A stretch of 64,000 bases of DNA from JAEXOD01 sp963667875 (GCA_963667875.2 CAXXGC010000009.1:434001-498000), one strand, 5' to 3'. Shown: positions 28,801-37,549, numbered from the stretch's first letter. Program-made: numbers and translations. The notes: a model not told the origin generated them from the sequence alone.

Positions 28801-28835
28801 TTAATTTTTCGCGCAAAATGATACTGATAAAATAA
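25812..28835 (+). CDS. Secreted GH57-family glycosidase with starch-binding-like domain, type IX sorted
   Basis: A 1007-residue protein with a signal peptide (LLLFFVILLIAIPNYNAQ). The catalytic domain is GH57-like: HMHQP at residues 40-44, the nucleophile motif GIFPPENAFS (Glu near 189) and the acid/base region HDGDNYGGGTDS (near 329). GH57 enzymes are alpha-amylases, amylopullulanases or branching enzymes acting on alpha-glucans. An Ig-like segment (about 500-620), a CBM25/26-like domain with Trp pairs (LHWGVNTWQLP, FNDGTWNNNNGQDFHINV; about 635-735) and a DOMON-like domain follow. The protein ends in the T9SS sorting domain (NYPNPFNPTTKIRFSIP). Extracellular starch or glycogen degradation is the likely role. 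Confidence 0.88.
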   Translation: MKKYLLLFFVILLIAIPNYNAQEKEGATNNPPIYIAFLWHMHQPIYWPYESIVQSEQQSRYPFSLYSIHDQRTGPYTSWPKNAIQKGISAGMPHFGAQVSFSGSLIENLNNLENNGNGNFSNWKSSWNYMKNQQTSLGNPRLDMVGFGYFHPLMGLIDYTDVRKQLQMHKNTFSTNFPGAYSKGIFPPENAFSNRMIPALVDEGLEWVLIDNAHFERSCEGFPFNTGGNLYEPNKSDILNPNPNDWVQLNNVWAPTKTSAKWGRQPHYVEYTNPETGVVSKIIAVPADRYLGNEDGRGGFGALDYEGVISQLESYNTDPQHPVIIVLAHDGDNYGGGTDSYYGSNFQNFVSWLQANPSRFVCTTIQDYLEMFPPEANDVIHVEDGSWSGADNGDPEFKKWLGEPDNAGYSPDRNSWSVITAAKNSVLTAEQIAPNSQITKDAWKNLLVGETSCYWYWDNSLSGLWDDHPTRASNQAVTLSQQITGTDLTPPTIFLPQREPYNPGSSEWGVVQTNDMKIWSYVYDVSGLQSVKLKYRYSSTGSLNQDNKTYSGGSSVGQWAAVDMTMLQKPSNTSIVPIIKANEYSAEILDQNNKLVDYYIESVDNLGNIAKSPIRHAWIGDGTGGGGTSSGVTWLPTEPTINDTITVSVGGAPQGASLHWGVNTWQLPNQVYWPSGTTIFSGAPAVESPFGWPDTSSMIKIKIGPFNNALQTVNKVDFVIHFNDGTWNNNNGQDFHINVSGGSITPTTFVMDGNLDTQVRKLASNNNVDLYVGWNGTELYVATQSASSLGKDVFVFVTDTLGGLITAPWAKAGKVVGWDAFLANESTNNYIGWTDNAGNTAKAVGNYLEGTINIVQEYGSVPAYLYLAVGNYITTDGGALANQIPLGNGNNDIETNEFSKFDYVVVNVEDQLTANLTFNLDQNYPNPFNPTTKIRFSIPNQLNSNKVKTRLEVYDVLGSKITTLLDEEKSAGMYEVNFDASNLASGVYFYKLTAGEFNFSRKMILIK

Positions 28836-28891
28836 GGTAAATTAAAAGAATTTTGAATTCTTAATTTTTAATTTTGAATGATAAATAAAAA

Positions 28892-28918
28892 CCGCCGGAT
28901 GATAAAAAGTTCGGCGGG
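28892..28918. terminator. Bidirectional terminator between convergent genes
   Basis: A GC-rich stem CCGCCG/CGGCGG lies between the GH57 and OsmC genes. An A-rich run is on its left and GGGTTGTTTT on its right, so it can serve both strands. Confidence 0.78.
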
Positions 28919-28937
28919 GTTGTTTTAAATGTTCTTA

Positions 28938-29366
28938 TTATGATTTATTTATATTATAACTATACTCAATAACAACATTCCCTTTAAGCATAGCCCAAAC
29001 GGGGCATAAAGTTGATTCGCTGAATTGGATAGCTTTTAATAAATCTTCTTCGCTTGTGTTTTGTGAGGCAATATTAAATTCAAGATGAATATTACTAAAA
29101 CAGGTGGGGTGCTGAGTTCTTCTTTCCCCTTTTGTGTGAACTTTAAAATCGGTAATAATATGTCCTCTTTTTTTAAGAATGGAAATAATTGCCGAAGCAC
29201 TGCACGAACCCAAACTTACTAATAATAATTCAAGGGATGTATATCCTTCACCGGTTCCTATTGGCGCGGGATAATCGATAGTAATAGCGGGATTATTGCC
29301 TGCCTGGCCCAAATATTTTACTTTATCATCAATTCTTGTAATTGTTGCTTCTAAGATGTTTGACAT
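28938..29366 (-). CDS. OsmC/Ohr-family protein
   Basis: A 142-residue protein of the OsmC superfamily, which reduces organic hydroperoxides with two cysteines. Both are present, in LVSLGSCSASAII and ESTLCPVWAML, with the family's conserved EGYTSLELLL. The frame extends 13 codons further upstream, but ATG 29366 has AAAGGA nine bases before it and starts at the conserved MSNILEATI, so it is preferred. It is closest in style to the YhfA/OsmC-like group, not Ohr. Monocistronic. Confidence 0.88.
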   Translation of the reverse strand: MSNILEATITRIDDKVKYLGQAGNNPAITIDYPAPIGTGEGYTSLELLLVSLGSCSASAIISILKKRGHIITDFKVHTKGERRTQHPTCFSNIHLEFNIASQNTSEEDLLKAIQFSESTLCPVWAMLKGNVVIEYSYNINKS

Positions 29367-29594
29367 AAGAATTTCCTTTTTTTTAGATAATAAATATGAA
29401 ACCAAAAAATCATTTACAACCTAAAAATATATAAATTTTGTATATTTCAAAAACAGGTTTACAATAATTTACATTATTTTACAAGTTAGATTATAGTAAT
29501 AATTGATTGTACTAATTCAAAAAAATGAGATATCTTTTGTTAAATGAACATTGCAAGGCTCTGCCGTGTCAATACTGTTAACTTATGCAAATTA

Positions 29595-29822
29595 ATTCAT
29601 TTTATGCAACCCCACTTTCGGGGGTTGAAACCGTTACGAATGGGTCTAATGCTACTGATATGTAACGCTTTCAGCGTTATTACGTAATAAATTGATTTTC
29701 ACAAGATAAATTTCAATTTAGATTAATGAATTGTATTAATAACCCCAGAATGGGGTTTCATATCAGTAGCCTGAATGCTAAAAAAGAACCACAACCCCGT
29801 AAGTGGGTTGCATAGAATCAAT
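29595..29822. mobile_element. MITE-like element with imperfect terminal inverted repeats
   Basis: The left end, ATTCATTTTATGCAACCCCA, matches the reverse complement of the right end, ATTGATTCTATGCAACCCAC, with few changes. Each end also folds into its own CAACCCC/GGGGTTG-type hairpin. A second inverted pair (GCTACTGATATG near 29651 and CATATCAGTAGC near 29759) lies inside. At the centre-left a perfect hairpin TAACGCT-TTC-AGCGTTA spans 29663-29679. It has no coding capacity. Confidence 0.7.
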
Positions 29823-29902
29823 CAAACAATTGATAATCCTCGTTTACCCGCTAAAGACAGGCCTTGCCGCCATTCGAGTTAGCGGGAGGATTTTGTGGTT
29901 AC

Positions 29903-29927
29903 AAACATGGGACTTCTCTGAAGTCCA
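29903..29927. repeat. CATG-led hairpin, distant copy
   Basis: CATG followed by the stem GGACTTC/GAAGTCC with loop TCT (29910-29926). It has the same layout as hairpins near 19927 and 21451 but a different stem sequence, and shares the leader GTGGTTACA with the copy near 21490. The rest of 29367-30124 outside this hairpin and the MITE is AT-rich with no gene. Confidence 0.7.
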
Positions 29928-30124
29928 TTTATAAATAAATATTTTAGCCTAATTAGAGAATAATATAAAACAGATAAAACAATAGTAAAAATGAAGAATA
30001 ATAAATTAAGTCGTTTTATAATTATATATATAAATTAAATGATAAAAATTTAATTAATAAAAAAATCACTTTACAAATTTATTGTTTTAATAAAAACATA
30101 TAACAGTAGGAAAATTATTAATAA

Positions 30125-31651
30125 ATGAATGAAACAATTTTATTAACTCCAAATGAAAACGAAACACCCTCCGGTTTAGCGTATAGATATAGTTTGTTGG
30201 CTGCTTCACAAAAACCGGCGCATATAAAACAACAATACGGACAGTTTTTTACTCCCATTGAAACCGCATTATTTATGGCCGATTATGCAAATATAAAATT
30301 GCAACAGGAAAAAATAAATATATTGGAGCCGGGAGCAGGCACGGCAATTTTATCGTGTTCATTAATTGAACAGATTGTTAAAAATAATACGGTTAGTGAA
30401 ATTAATTTAGATTGTTATGAAATTGATTTAAGCATTACAGAATACACAAAAATTGTTTTGGAATATCTAAAATATTGGCTTCAAAAACAAAACGTAACAT
30501 TATATTATAATTTAATAAAACGGGATTATATAATCCATAACAGCGATGTGTTTAATGGTTTGCGCAACAATAGTTTATACGATTATATTATTTCAAATCC
30601 TCCGTTTTTTAAGCTGCCAAATAACGATGAAAGGGTTAAAATTGCATCCTCTATTTTACACGGGCTGCCAAATATTTATTCAATTTTCATTTATATTTCT
30701 TCGTTAATGTTAAAAGAAAACGGGAAAATGTTGTATTTAATACCCCGCAGTTTTTGTTCGGGCAGCTTTCCAAAATTAATTAGAGATAATTACTTAAAAA
30801 ATATTAAAATTAATAAAATACATCTATTTAGTGCTGACGAAAAAATATTCGATAGTCACAGTGTTGTATACGAGTTTGTAATTGTTGAATGTGAAAAGCT
30901 AAGAGAAATTATTAGCGACTACAGCATTAATATTACTCACTCAAATAACATAAAATCCGAAAAAAATGTAAATTATAATTTAATGTTTAATACAGAAGAA
31001 AACATTATTGAACTTCCGGCTTGTGGGGAGGACTTAAATATATTAAATAAAATACATTCGTGGGGTGGTTCCTTAAAAAAATACGGGTGTGATATAATAC
31101 ATGGTAAACTGATTATAACTGCTTGTGAAGAGAACATATATAATAAAAATGAAAATACTGCAGATATTGTTCCATTGTTATGGCTGCCAAATATTGATAC
31201 TTCAAAATTTATATTTCCTCTTGAGTTAAATTACGGGCAATATTTATTGGTGAATGAAAAAACGTCTAAATATGTTATTCGTAATAAAAACTATGTTTTT
31301 TTAAGACGATATAATAATAACGATTATATAAAAAGGATAATATCAACACCATATTTGAGCCAATATATCAATTCCAAAGATCTGGCAATAGAAAGGCTGA
31401 TAAGTTATATATTTAAACATGATAGTGAATTATCGATCGAGGAGGTTTTTGGAATTTCCGCAATATTAAACAGTCAATTTATCAATTCGTATTTACGTAT
31501 GATTAACGGAATTATTAATGTTACAAGTGATATGATATTAAATATTCCATTGCCTGCGCTAAATGTAATAACTGAACTAGGCAAAAAAATAATTGATGGA
31601 GATTTAACGGAAGATGATGATGTAAGTGAGTATCTGTTAAAAGCAAAATGA
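30125..31651 (+). CDS. Orphan N6-adenine DNA methyltransferase
   Basis: A 508-residue gamma-class amino-methyltransferase. The start region YGQFFTPIETALFMADY is the typical lead-in of Eco57I/TaqI-like enzymes. Motif I is LEPGAGTAIL (67-76, SAM binding) and motif IV is SNPPFF (157-162, catalysis). The C-terminal 250 residues would form a target recognition domain. No endonuclease domain is fused, and no restriction gene lies next to it, so it is either an orphan methylase or the remains of a restriction-modification pair. It stands between a MITE-like element and a terminator, which suggests horizontal arrival. Confidence 0.87.
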   Translation: MNETILLTPNENETPSGLAYRYSLLAASQKPAHIKQQYGQFFTPIETALFMADYANIKLQQEKINILEPGAGTAILSCSLIEQIVKNNTVSEINLDCYEIDLSITEYTKIVLEYLKYWLQKQNVTLYYNLIKRDYIIHNSDVFNGLRNNSLYDYIISNPPFFKLPNNDERVKIASSILHGLPNIYSIFIYISSLMLKENGKMLYLIPRSFCSGSFPKLIRDNYLKNIKINKIHLFSADEKIFDSHSVVYEFVIVECEKLREIISDYSINITHSNNIKSEKNVNYNLMFNTEENIIELPACGEDLNILNKIHSWGGSLKKYGCDIIHGKLIITACEENIYNKNENTADIVPLLWLPNIDTSKFIFPLELNYGQYLLVNEKTSKYVIRNKNYVFLRRYNNNDYIKRIISTPYLSQYINSKDLAIERLISYIFKHDSELSIEEVFGISAILNSQFINSYLRMINGIINVTSDMILNIPLPALNVITELGKKIIDGDLTEDDDVSEYLLKAK

Positions 31652-31662
31652 TATTATTAAAA

Positions 31663-31698
31663 TAAAAAAGGCCTGCCGATAATTAATCGTACAGGCCT
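31663..31698 (-). terminator. Intrinsic terminator of the EamA-like gene
   Basis: A 7-bp stem AGGCCTG/CAGGCCT (31669-31675 with 31692-31698). On the minus strand it runs into TTTTTTATT. It lacks a T run on the plus strand, so it mainly serves the minus-strand gene. Confidence 0.8.
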
Positions 31699-31723
31699 AA
31701 AAATTATTTATAATAACTAATAA

Positions 31724-32917
31724 TTACTCTTTTTTGCTTATTTCAACAACCTTATTACGGCTGTAATCCAAAACACCAACCATTAAACCGGCAGTAGTAA
31801 CTACGGCCCCGGCAATTTGATATCCGGTAACTTCTTTTCCGAATAACAACATAATAAATGGAAGCAATGCCAAATATACGTTAGTATAAGGCACCCAATA
31901 ATGTGCCGCAAACTTTGAAAGCTTAAAGAATCCGAAGCTGTAAATGTACCCTGTTAGGCCTGCTGCCACAACAAATAAAATAGGCCACCAGTTTTTGGGG
32001 AAAATATTGCCTTCAAATAATGAAAAGAAACGATGATATTCTGCTTTTGAAAATACTTCTTTAATCGCTTTTTCATCCTGTGATGAAAGATTACCGCTTA
32101 ACAAATAGTTGTCGCCTACTTTTTCGTAATATTTACCCAAAAATTCTTTTTTATCGTCTGTAAGTTTTGAAAGAACTTTAGTTTCATATTCAACAGTAGT
32201 TAATTTTTCGGGCATATTAGCATTTACCATATTGCTGATAATAGGGAAAATAAGTAAAGCTGAAGAGATAAAAACCATTTTCCAAATTTCGCGCCATAAA
32301 ACAAGAGCATTTGGACCAACACCCGACATTGCAGTTTGAACTGTTTTGTTGTTTAATACTTGCTGTGAGCATAAACAGCAATTAATTATTATAATCCATA
32401 TTACAGCATTCAAATCGAGTATGGTTTTAGGATCGGTATGAGCACCAATTAAAACAGGAATATGGGGAACGGCTAATCCGATAACAACTAAAAACACACC
32501 AATCCAATGTTCTTTACGAATTTCGGCATTAAATAAAAATTTGCCAAAAAACGGCAAAAAAGCCAAATAAACGTTAACATAGGGAGCAAAAATATGAGGT
32601 GAATAATAACGGGGGAGATAAAAGAAGCCAATGTTTTCTATAACACCGGTAAAAGCACAAATAATTATAGTTACCATTGCAGCTACACCGGGCCATAAAT
32701 ACTTTGCTTTTTTACCTCTGCTAAGTTCAATAATAACAGCAATAACCGCCCATGCAAGTTTGGAAAGTTCGCGCCACCATGTCATAACACCCGGTGAAAC
32801 GCCAACTTCTTGATTCCCGACAAATTCCTTTTGGTTTCCCATCCAGTTTAGAATGTACTGACCACCTAAACCGCCATTTATTATCAACAACCAGAGTATT
32901 AAAATTAACCATTCCAT
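31724..32917 (-). CDS. EamA-like (drug/metabolite superfamily) membrane protein
   Basis: A 397-residue membrane protein with about ten hydrophobic segments in two similar halves. The first half has PRYYSPHIFAPYVNVYLAFLPFFGK and the second KLSKFAAHYWVPYTNVYLALLPFIMLLFGKE, which shows an internal duplication typical of DMT/EamA transporters. A soluble, Lys/Glu-rich insert at about residues 240-300 separates the halves, which is longer than usual. The substrate is unknown. ATG 32917 follows AAGGGTACC-type sequence with a weak ribosome site. Confidence 0.72.
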   Translation of the reverse strand: MEWLILILWLLIINGGLGGQYILNWMGNQKEFVGNQEVGVSPGVMTWWRELSKLAWAVIAVIIELSRGKKAKYLWPGVAAMVTIIICAFTGVIENIGFFYLPRYYSPHIFAPYVNVYLAFLPFFGKFLFNAEIRKEHWIGVFLVVIGLAVPHIPVLIGAHTDPKTILDLNAVIWIIIINCCLCSQQVLNNKTVQTAMSGVGPNALVLWREIWKMVFISSALLIFPIISNMVNANMPEKLTTVEYETKVLSKLTDDKKEFLGKYYEKVGDNYLLSGNLSSQDEKAIKEVFSKAEYHRFFSLFEGNIFPKNWWPILFVVAAGLTGYIYSFGFFKLSKFAAHYWVPYTNVYLALLPFIMLLFGKEVTGYQIAGAVVTTAGLMVGVLDYSRNKVVEISKKE

Positions 32918-33278
32918 ATAAAGGGTACCTTTAATATTTTAAAAACAAAAACTATTTAGCCAAATTTTTTAAAATAGGGAAATAGATGATTATATCCAAA
33001 TTATTATTTTTAACCTATAAAATAATTAGGATAATGGATAAATAATTTAATCAAGAGGTAAAACAATAAAAAAATACGAATTAATGCCGTATAAAACGGA
33101 ATAAATATATTATTAATGTAAAAATAAAAACTAAATTTGTTGGTTATTATAATTAATATTTTTAATAACTATTTGAATTTTTTGATATATTATTGACTTA
33201 ATTATTTAGTTTTGATATTGTTATAAGATTGGCATATTAAAGTTACAGCAGCTTTTATTGCTGTTATGAGGTTAATAG
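32918..33278. other. Divergent intergenic region
   Basis: Very AT-rich sequence between the EamA-like gene and the histidine kinase. It must hold both promoters, but no box could be assigned with confidence. TGAGGTTAATAG precedes the kinase ATG as its ribosome site. Confidence 0.5.
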
Positions 33279-36200
33279 ATGATTTTAGTGGGATTAATAT
33301 ATAATTTATCGGTATTGGTTGCATTAAGTGTACTTTCGGGTTTTATTGATGTTAGGTTTGACAGAAAGGTATTAGCAGGAAAATTACTTCAGGGATTGTT
33401 GTTTGGTATTACTGCTATAATAGGCATGAATTATCCTTTTGTTCTTGAGTCGGGTATAATATTTGATGGAAGATCTGTAGTTATTAGTTTATGTACTCTG
33501 TTTTTTGGACCTTTGTCCGGTTTAATTACGGTCATTTTATCGGCGGCATACCGAATATATCTGGGCGGCGGCGGTGCAATAATGGGCGTGTCGGTTATTT
33601 TGGCAAGTTTTACAATTGGATATTTATTTTACACTTGGAGAAATAGATCATCCGACAATAAACTTACAAATATTAAACTTTATCTATTGGGTGTATTTGT
33701 TCATATTGCCATGCTGATTTTAGTATTAACTCTTCCCACAAAAAGTATTGCCCAAACTTACAGAATAATAACTTTAACCGTTATTGGAATATATCCCCTT
33801 ATTACTGTTGTAATTGCTAAAATACTTTTAGATCAAGAAGAAAATAAAATATTCGCAAAAAAAATAAAGGAAAGTGAAACATTATATAGAACAACACTTT
33901 ACAGCATTGGAGATGGGGTAATTACCACCGATATAAATTCTAATATTGTTAAAATTAATTATGTTGCAGAAGAATTGACAGGATGGAAAGAAAACGAAGC
34001 AACAGGAAAACCACTGGAAGAAGTATTTAACATAATTAACGAAAACACATTAGAAAAAGTTGAAAATCCGGTTTATAAAGTTTTAAAAATAGGGACTATT
34101 GTAGGTCTTGCCAATCACACTATTTTAATTTCGAAAAATGGTGAGAGAAGACCTATAGCTGACAGCGGAGCGCCCATTAAAGATGAAAACGGGAAAATCA
34201 CAGGTGTTGTTTTAGTATTTAGAGATCAAACCGAAGAATATCAATCAAGAAAAGCATTGATTGAAAGTGAATCGACTCTTGGCAGTATTATATTTAATTC
34301 GCCAATGGGTTTGCACATGTTTGAACTTAAAAATGAAAATGATTTGATATTTACCGGAGCAAATCCAACAGCCGATAAAATTTTAGGAATAAACCATAAA
34401 TTATTTATCGGAAAATTAATTCAGGAAATTTTTCCTTCTATATCGAATGAAAAAGTTGTACGAAATTATATAAATATAGCTAAAAATGGCGGCGTTTGGA
34501 TTGTAGATCAAATAAATTACAGCGATGAAAATATTGCGGGAATTTTTGAAATCAAGGCTTTTCAAATTGCACAAAACAAAATGGCAGCCTTTTTTGTTGA
34601 TGTTTCAAACCGTGTCAGATCGGAACAGTTATTGCTTGAAAATGAGGAAAAATACAGGATTTTGCTGGATGAATCAACGGATCCCCTTTTTTCATTTACC
34701 AGGGAGGGGAAATACATTTATGCTAATAAAGCATTTGCTAAGGGTGTGTTTAAAACTACCGACCAAATTATGGACAAAACAATTTGGGATGTTTTTGATA
34801 AAGATGAGGCTGATAAAAGGTTTGGAGCTTTAAATGCTGTTTTTACATCCGGTGAAGAAAAAATTATAGAAGTAAGAGTCCCAACTCCCAATGGTGATAC
34901 TTTTTATATTACAACAATAACTCCAATTAAAGATGAAAATGGTACAGTTACTTTAGTTATTTGTTCGTCAAAAGATATCACGCGCCGTAAAAAAATGGAG
35001 GAGGCTCTTACAGAAAACGAAGCGCGAGCAAAAGCTTTCATGAATTTTGTCCCTGCTTTTATACTTATTAAAGATAATGAGATGCGGCCCATTTATTGTA
35101 ACGATTCAATGAAAAAAATATTCCCGTTTGATGATTGGATGGGTAAAAGACCTGATGAACTTTTTCCGCCTGATATAGCTGAAAAAATGATAGAAAAAGA
35201 TCTTGAAGCACTTGATAAAGGATCTGTAGAATACGAAGAAGAATGGATCGATTTAAATGGCTCAAAACATATCTTTTTTACACAAAAGTTTAGAATTGAC
35301 ATTATAAACAAAAAACCGTTGGTCGGTGCAATAATTACCGATATAACTGAAAGGACCAGATCGGAAAAAATATTAAAAATACAGTATAATATTGCTCATG
35401 CAATGTCTACTATTAAAGATTTTAATGACCTTGCTGATGTTATTAGAGAAGAACTTGGAACCCTGATTGATTCCACCAACTTCTTTATTGCTTTTTATGA
35501 TGAACAAACCGGAATTTTACGATCGGTTAACGAAAAAGATGAAAATGGTGTTATCCCTGAATGGCCGGCTGAAAAATCGTTAACAGGTTATTTGATAAAA
35601 CAGAATAAAACATTACTTCTTCATAAAGATGATTTTAACAGATTAGACGAAGAAGGATTGATTGAAGAAATAGGTGTTGATTCGGAAGCATGGCTTGGAG
35701 TACCGCTGAGATCCGGCGGAAAAGTTTTTGGAGCAATGGTTGTTCAAAGCTATAGTAATCCAAAAGCTTATGATAAATATAGTATTGAAATTATTGAAAT
35801 GATTGCAAATCAATTAAGTGCATATATTGAACGCAAACGTGCTGAAGATCTGCTTCTTGAAAGTGAAGATAAATTTAGAAATTTTGCCGAATCTTCTCCT
35901 TTTGCAATTATGATTTACCAAAACGAAAACTGGGTATATACAAATCCCGCCGGTGAAGAGATAACAAGTTATACTGCGGAAGAATTATACAAAATGAAGT
36001 ATTGGGAAATAGCTTCCGAAGATTACCAAGATTTAATTTGTAAACGTGGAAAAGAAAGACAAAGTGGCGGAAATGTCCCGGAATCGTACGAATTTAGTGT
36101 TAAAACTAAAAACGGAAATATTAAATGGGTTTATTTAACGGGCAGACCTATCCTTTATTTGGGTCGGCCGGCTGGTTTTATTTCGGTTGTTGATATTACA

Positions 36201-36947
36201 GATAGAAAAAAGATAGAAGAAGAACTAAGAGAAGCAAAAGAAAAAGCAGAAGAAATGAATAGAATCAAATCATACTTCTTTGCTAATATGAGTCACGAGC
36301 TGCGGACACCATTTATGCCTATTATGGGTTATGCTGAATTACTTTCCAGTGTTTTAACGGATCCGGACGAAAAAGAGATGGCAGAAGCTATTTTATATTC
36401 ATCCAGACGACTTACCGAAACTTTAAAAAATGTATTGGATCTTACTCGTTTGGAATTTGATAAAATTGAAGTTTCAATGATAAAAGTAAATTTGGTTTTG
36501 TTGATAAAAGAAATATTTTATTTGTTTAGGGAAGCTGCAAAAAAGAAAGATGTTGAATTAAAAATTTCATATACTGAAGAATCATTATGTTCTGTAACAG
36601 AAGAACAATTTATGCGCGAAATTTTAACAAACTTTGTTAGTAATGCAATTAAATTTACTGATGTAGGTTGTGTTGAAATAGCAGCTCAAAAAATTACGGA
36701 AAATAATACTAATTATATTTTAATTTCGGTAATTGATTCGGGTATAGGTATTCCGCAGGATAAACAGGATGTTATTTGGGATGAGTTTAGGCAGGTAAGT
36801 GAAGGTCCAACACGTAATTTTCAGGGGAGCGGACTTGGACTTGCTATTGTAAAACGTTATGCCGATATTATGGGAGTTGAACTTAAAGTACATAGTGAAG
36901 AAGGAAAAGGTTCAATTTTTACAATTAAACTGTTGGAAGCAGAATAA
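33279..36947 (+). CDS. Multi-PAS/GAF sensor histidine kinase with 5TMR-LYT input
   Basis: A 1222-residue membrane sensor kinase. Residues 1-190 form a 5TM receptor of the LytS-YhcK type (MNYPFVLESGIIFDGRSVVI, FFGPLSGLITVILSAAYRIYLGG). Five or so PAS/PAC units follow (about 200-700 and 865-985), with a GAF domain at about 700-850 (LGVPLRSGGKVFGAMVVQS). A short coiled coil leads to HisKA with the phospho-accepting His in MSHELRTPFMP (near 1007) and HATPase_c with N box NFVSNAIKFTD and G boxes VIDSGIGIP and GSGLGLAIVKRY. There is no receiver domain and no adjacent response regulator, so its partner lies elsewhere. The ligand is unknown. Confidence 0.93.
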   Translation: MILVGLIYNLSVLVALSVLSGFIDVRFDRKVLAGKLLQGLLFGITAIIGMNYPFVLESGIIFDGRSVVISLCTLFFGPLSGLITVILSAAYRIYLGGGGAIMGVSVILASFTIGYLFYTWRNRSSDNKLTNIKLYLLGVFVHIAMLILVLTLPTKSIAQTYRIITLTVIGIYPLITVVIAKILLDQEENKIFAKKIKESETLYRTTLYSIGDGVITTDINSNIVKINYVAEELTGWKENEATGKPLEEVFNIINENTLEKVENPVYKVLKIGTIVGLANHTILISKNGERRPIADSGAPIKDENGKITGVVLVFRDQTEEYQSRKALIESESTLGSIIFNSPMGLHMFELKNENDLIFTGANPTADKILGINHKLFIGKLIQEIFPSISNEKVVRNYINIAKNGGVWIVDQINYSDENIAGIFEIKAFQIAQNKMAAFFVDVSNRVRSEQLLLENEEKYRILLDESTDPLFSFTREGKYIYANKAFAKGVFKTTDQIMDKTIWDVFDKDEADKRFGALNAVFTSGEEKIIEVRVPTPNGDTFYITTITPIKDENGTVTLVICSSKDITRRKKMEEALTENEARAKAFMNFVPAFILIKDNEMRPIYCNDSMKKIFPFDDWMGKRPDELFPPDIAEKMIEKDLEALDKGSVEYEEEWIDLNGSKHIFFTQKFRIDIINKKPLVGAIITDITERTRSEKILKIQYNIAHAMSTIKDFNDLADVIREELGTLIDSTNFFIAFYDEQTGILRSVNEKDENGVIPEWPAEKSLTGYLIKQNKTLLLHKDDFNRLDEEGLIEEIGVDSEAWLGVPLRSGGKVFGAMVVQSYSNPKAYDKYSIEIIEMIANQLSAYIERKRAEDLLLESEDKFRNFAESSPFAIMIYQNENWVYTNPAGEEITSYTAEELYKMKYWEIASEDYQDLICKRGKERQSGGNVPESYEFSVKTKNGNIKWVYLTGRPILYLGRPAGFISVVDITDRKKIEEELREAKEKAEEMNRIKSYFFANMSHELRTPFMPIMGYAELLSSVLTDPDEKEMAEAILYSSRRLTETLKNVLDLTRLEFDKIEVSMIKVNLVLLIKEIFYLFREAAKKKDVELKISYTEESLCSVTEEQFMREILTNFVSNAIKFTDVGCVEIAAQKITENNTNYILISVIDSGIGIPQDKQDVIWDEFRQVSEGPTRNFQGSGLGLAIVKRYADIMGVELKVHSEEGKGSIFTIKLLEAE

Positions 36948-37049
36948 AAATTTTGTAAAATAATAAAAAAATAAATATTTTAAATAAAACATTTGTAGTT
37001 TTTAGAAAAAACAGTTATATTTGTAGTCTATTTTTTAATCAGAATAGAA

Positions 37050-37121
37050 GGGCGCGTAGCTCAGGGGTAGAGCATTTGCCTTTTAAGCAAAGGGTCGGTG
37101 GTTCGATACCACCCGCGCTCA
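37050..37121 (+). tRNA. tRNA-Lys (anticodon TTT)
   Basis: A full cloverleaf is readable: acceptor GGGCGCG/CGCGCTC (one G-U pair), D-arm GCTCAGGGGTAGAGC, anticodon stem TTTGC/GCAAA with loop CTTTTAA, and T-arm GGTGGTTCGATACCACC. The discriminator is A at 37121. CCA is not encoded. The island integrase gene lies just downstream, facing it. Confidence 0.96.
37094..37121. other. Probable attachment site (left end of the island) in the tRNA 3' half
   Basis: An integrase of the tyrosine family lies 430 bases beyond the 3' end of a tRNA gene, the usual layout after integration at a tRNA. The core is expected within the T-arm and acceptor. A second copy of this sequence was not seen before 64000, so the right end is probably outside the window. 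Confidence 0.4.
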
Positions 37122-37125
37122 CAGA

Positions 37126-37153
37126 AAGTCCCAAGAAATTGGGACTTTTTTTA
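37126..37153 (+). terminator. Intrinsic terminator of tRNA-Lys
   Basis: A 9-bp perfect stem AAGTCCCAA/TTGGGACTT with loop GAAA is followed by a long T run. Confidence 0.93.
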
Positions 37154-37387
37154 TTTTAAAGATTGTTGAATTATAAAATTTCCGCATCTGCTCAAATTAA
37201 ACTAACCTTTTATAAAACAATAAGTTACAGCGTTGCTGTATTTATTCAATACTCGTTATGTAGATATAATGCCGGCAATTAATGCCCGTATTTGGTAATT
37301 TATGATGGGAATAAATATTTATTCGATTTGCCGCAATATTAATAAAAATGACCTAAAATGGCCTGTTTTGGCTCTAATTTCGCACCC

Positions 37388-37478
37388 AACTATGTCATTT
37401 ACTATGTCAAAGGGGAAAGTTTATTGGCATAAATAATAACGAGTTACGGGAAATAGATTTTATGCAACTATGTCAAAG
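37388..37478. repeat. Three ACTATGTCA direct repeats near the island end
   Basis: AACTATGTCA at 37388, ACTATGTCAAAG at 37401 and AACTATGTCAAAG at 37466. Short direct repeats between an attachment site and an integrase gene are typical of arm-type integrase or excisionase binding sites. The remaining sequence in 37156-37553 shows no gene. Confidence 0.5.
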
Positions 37479-37549
37479 TCGTGGAAAAGTGCGTTTTTAG
37501 TGCTTTTTTAGGTGTTTTTGGGGGTTTTTAGGATAAAAAAGAAGGAGTG

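Noticed and set aside
28938..29405. The longer OsmC start at 29405
   Set aside because: The extra 13 residues are Lys-rich and unlike the family; ATG 29366 has a proper ribosome site.
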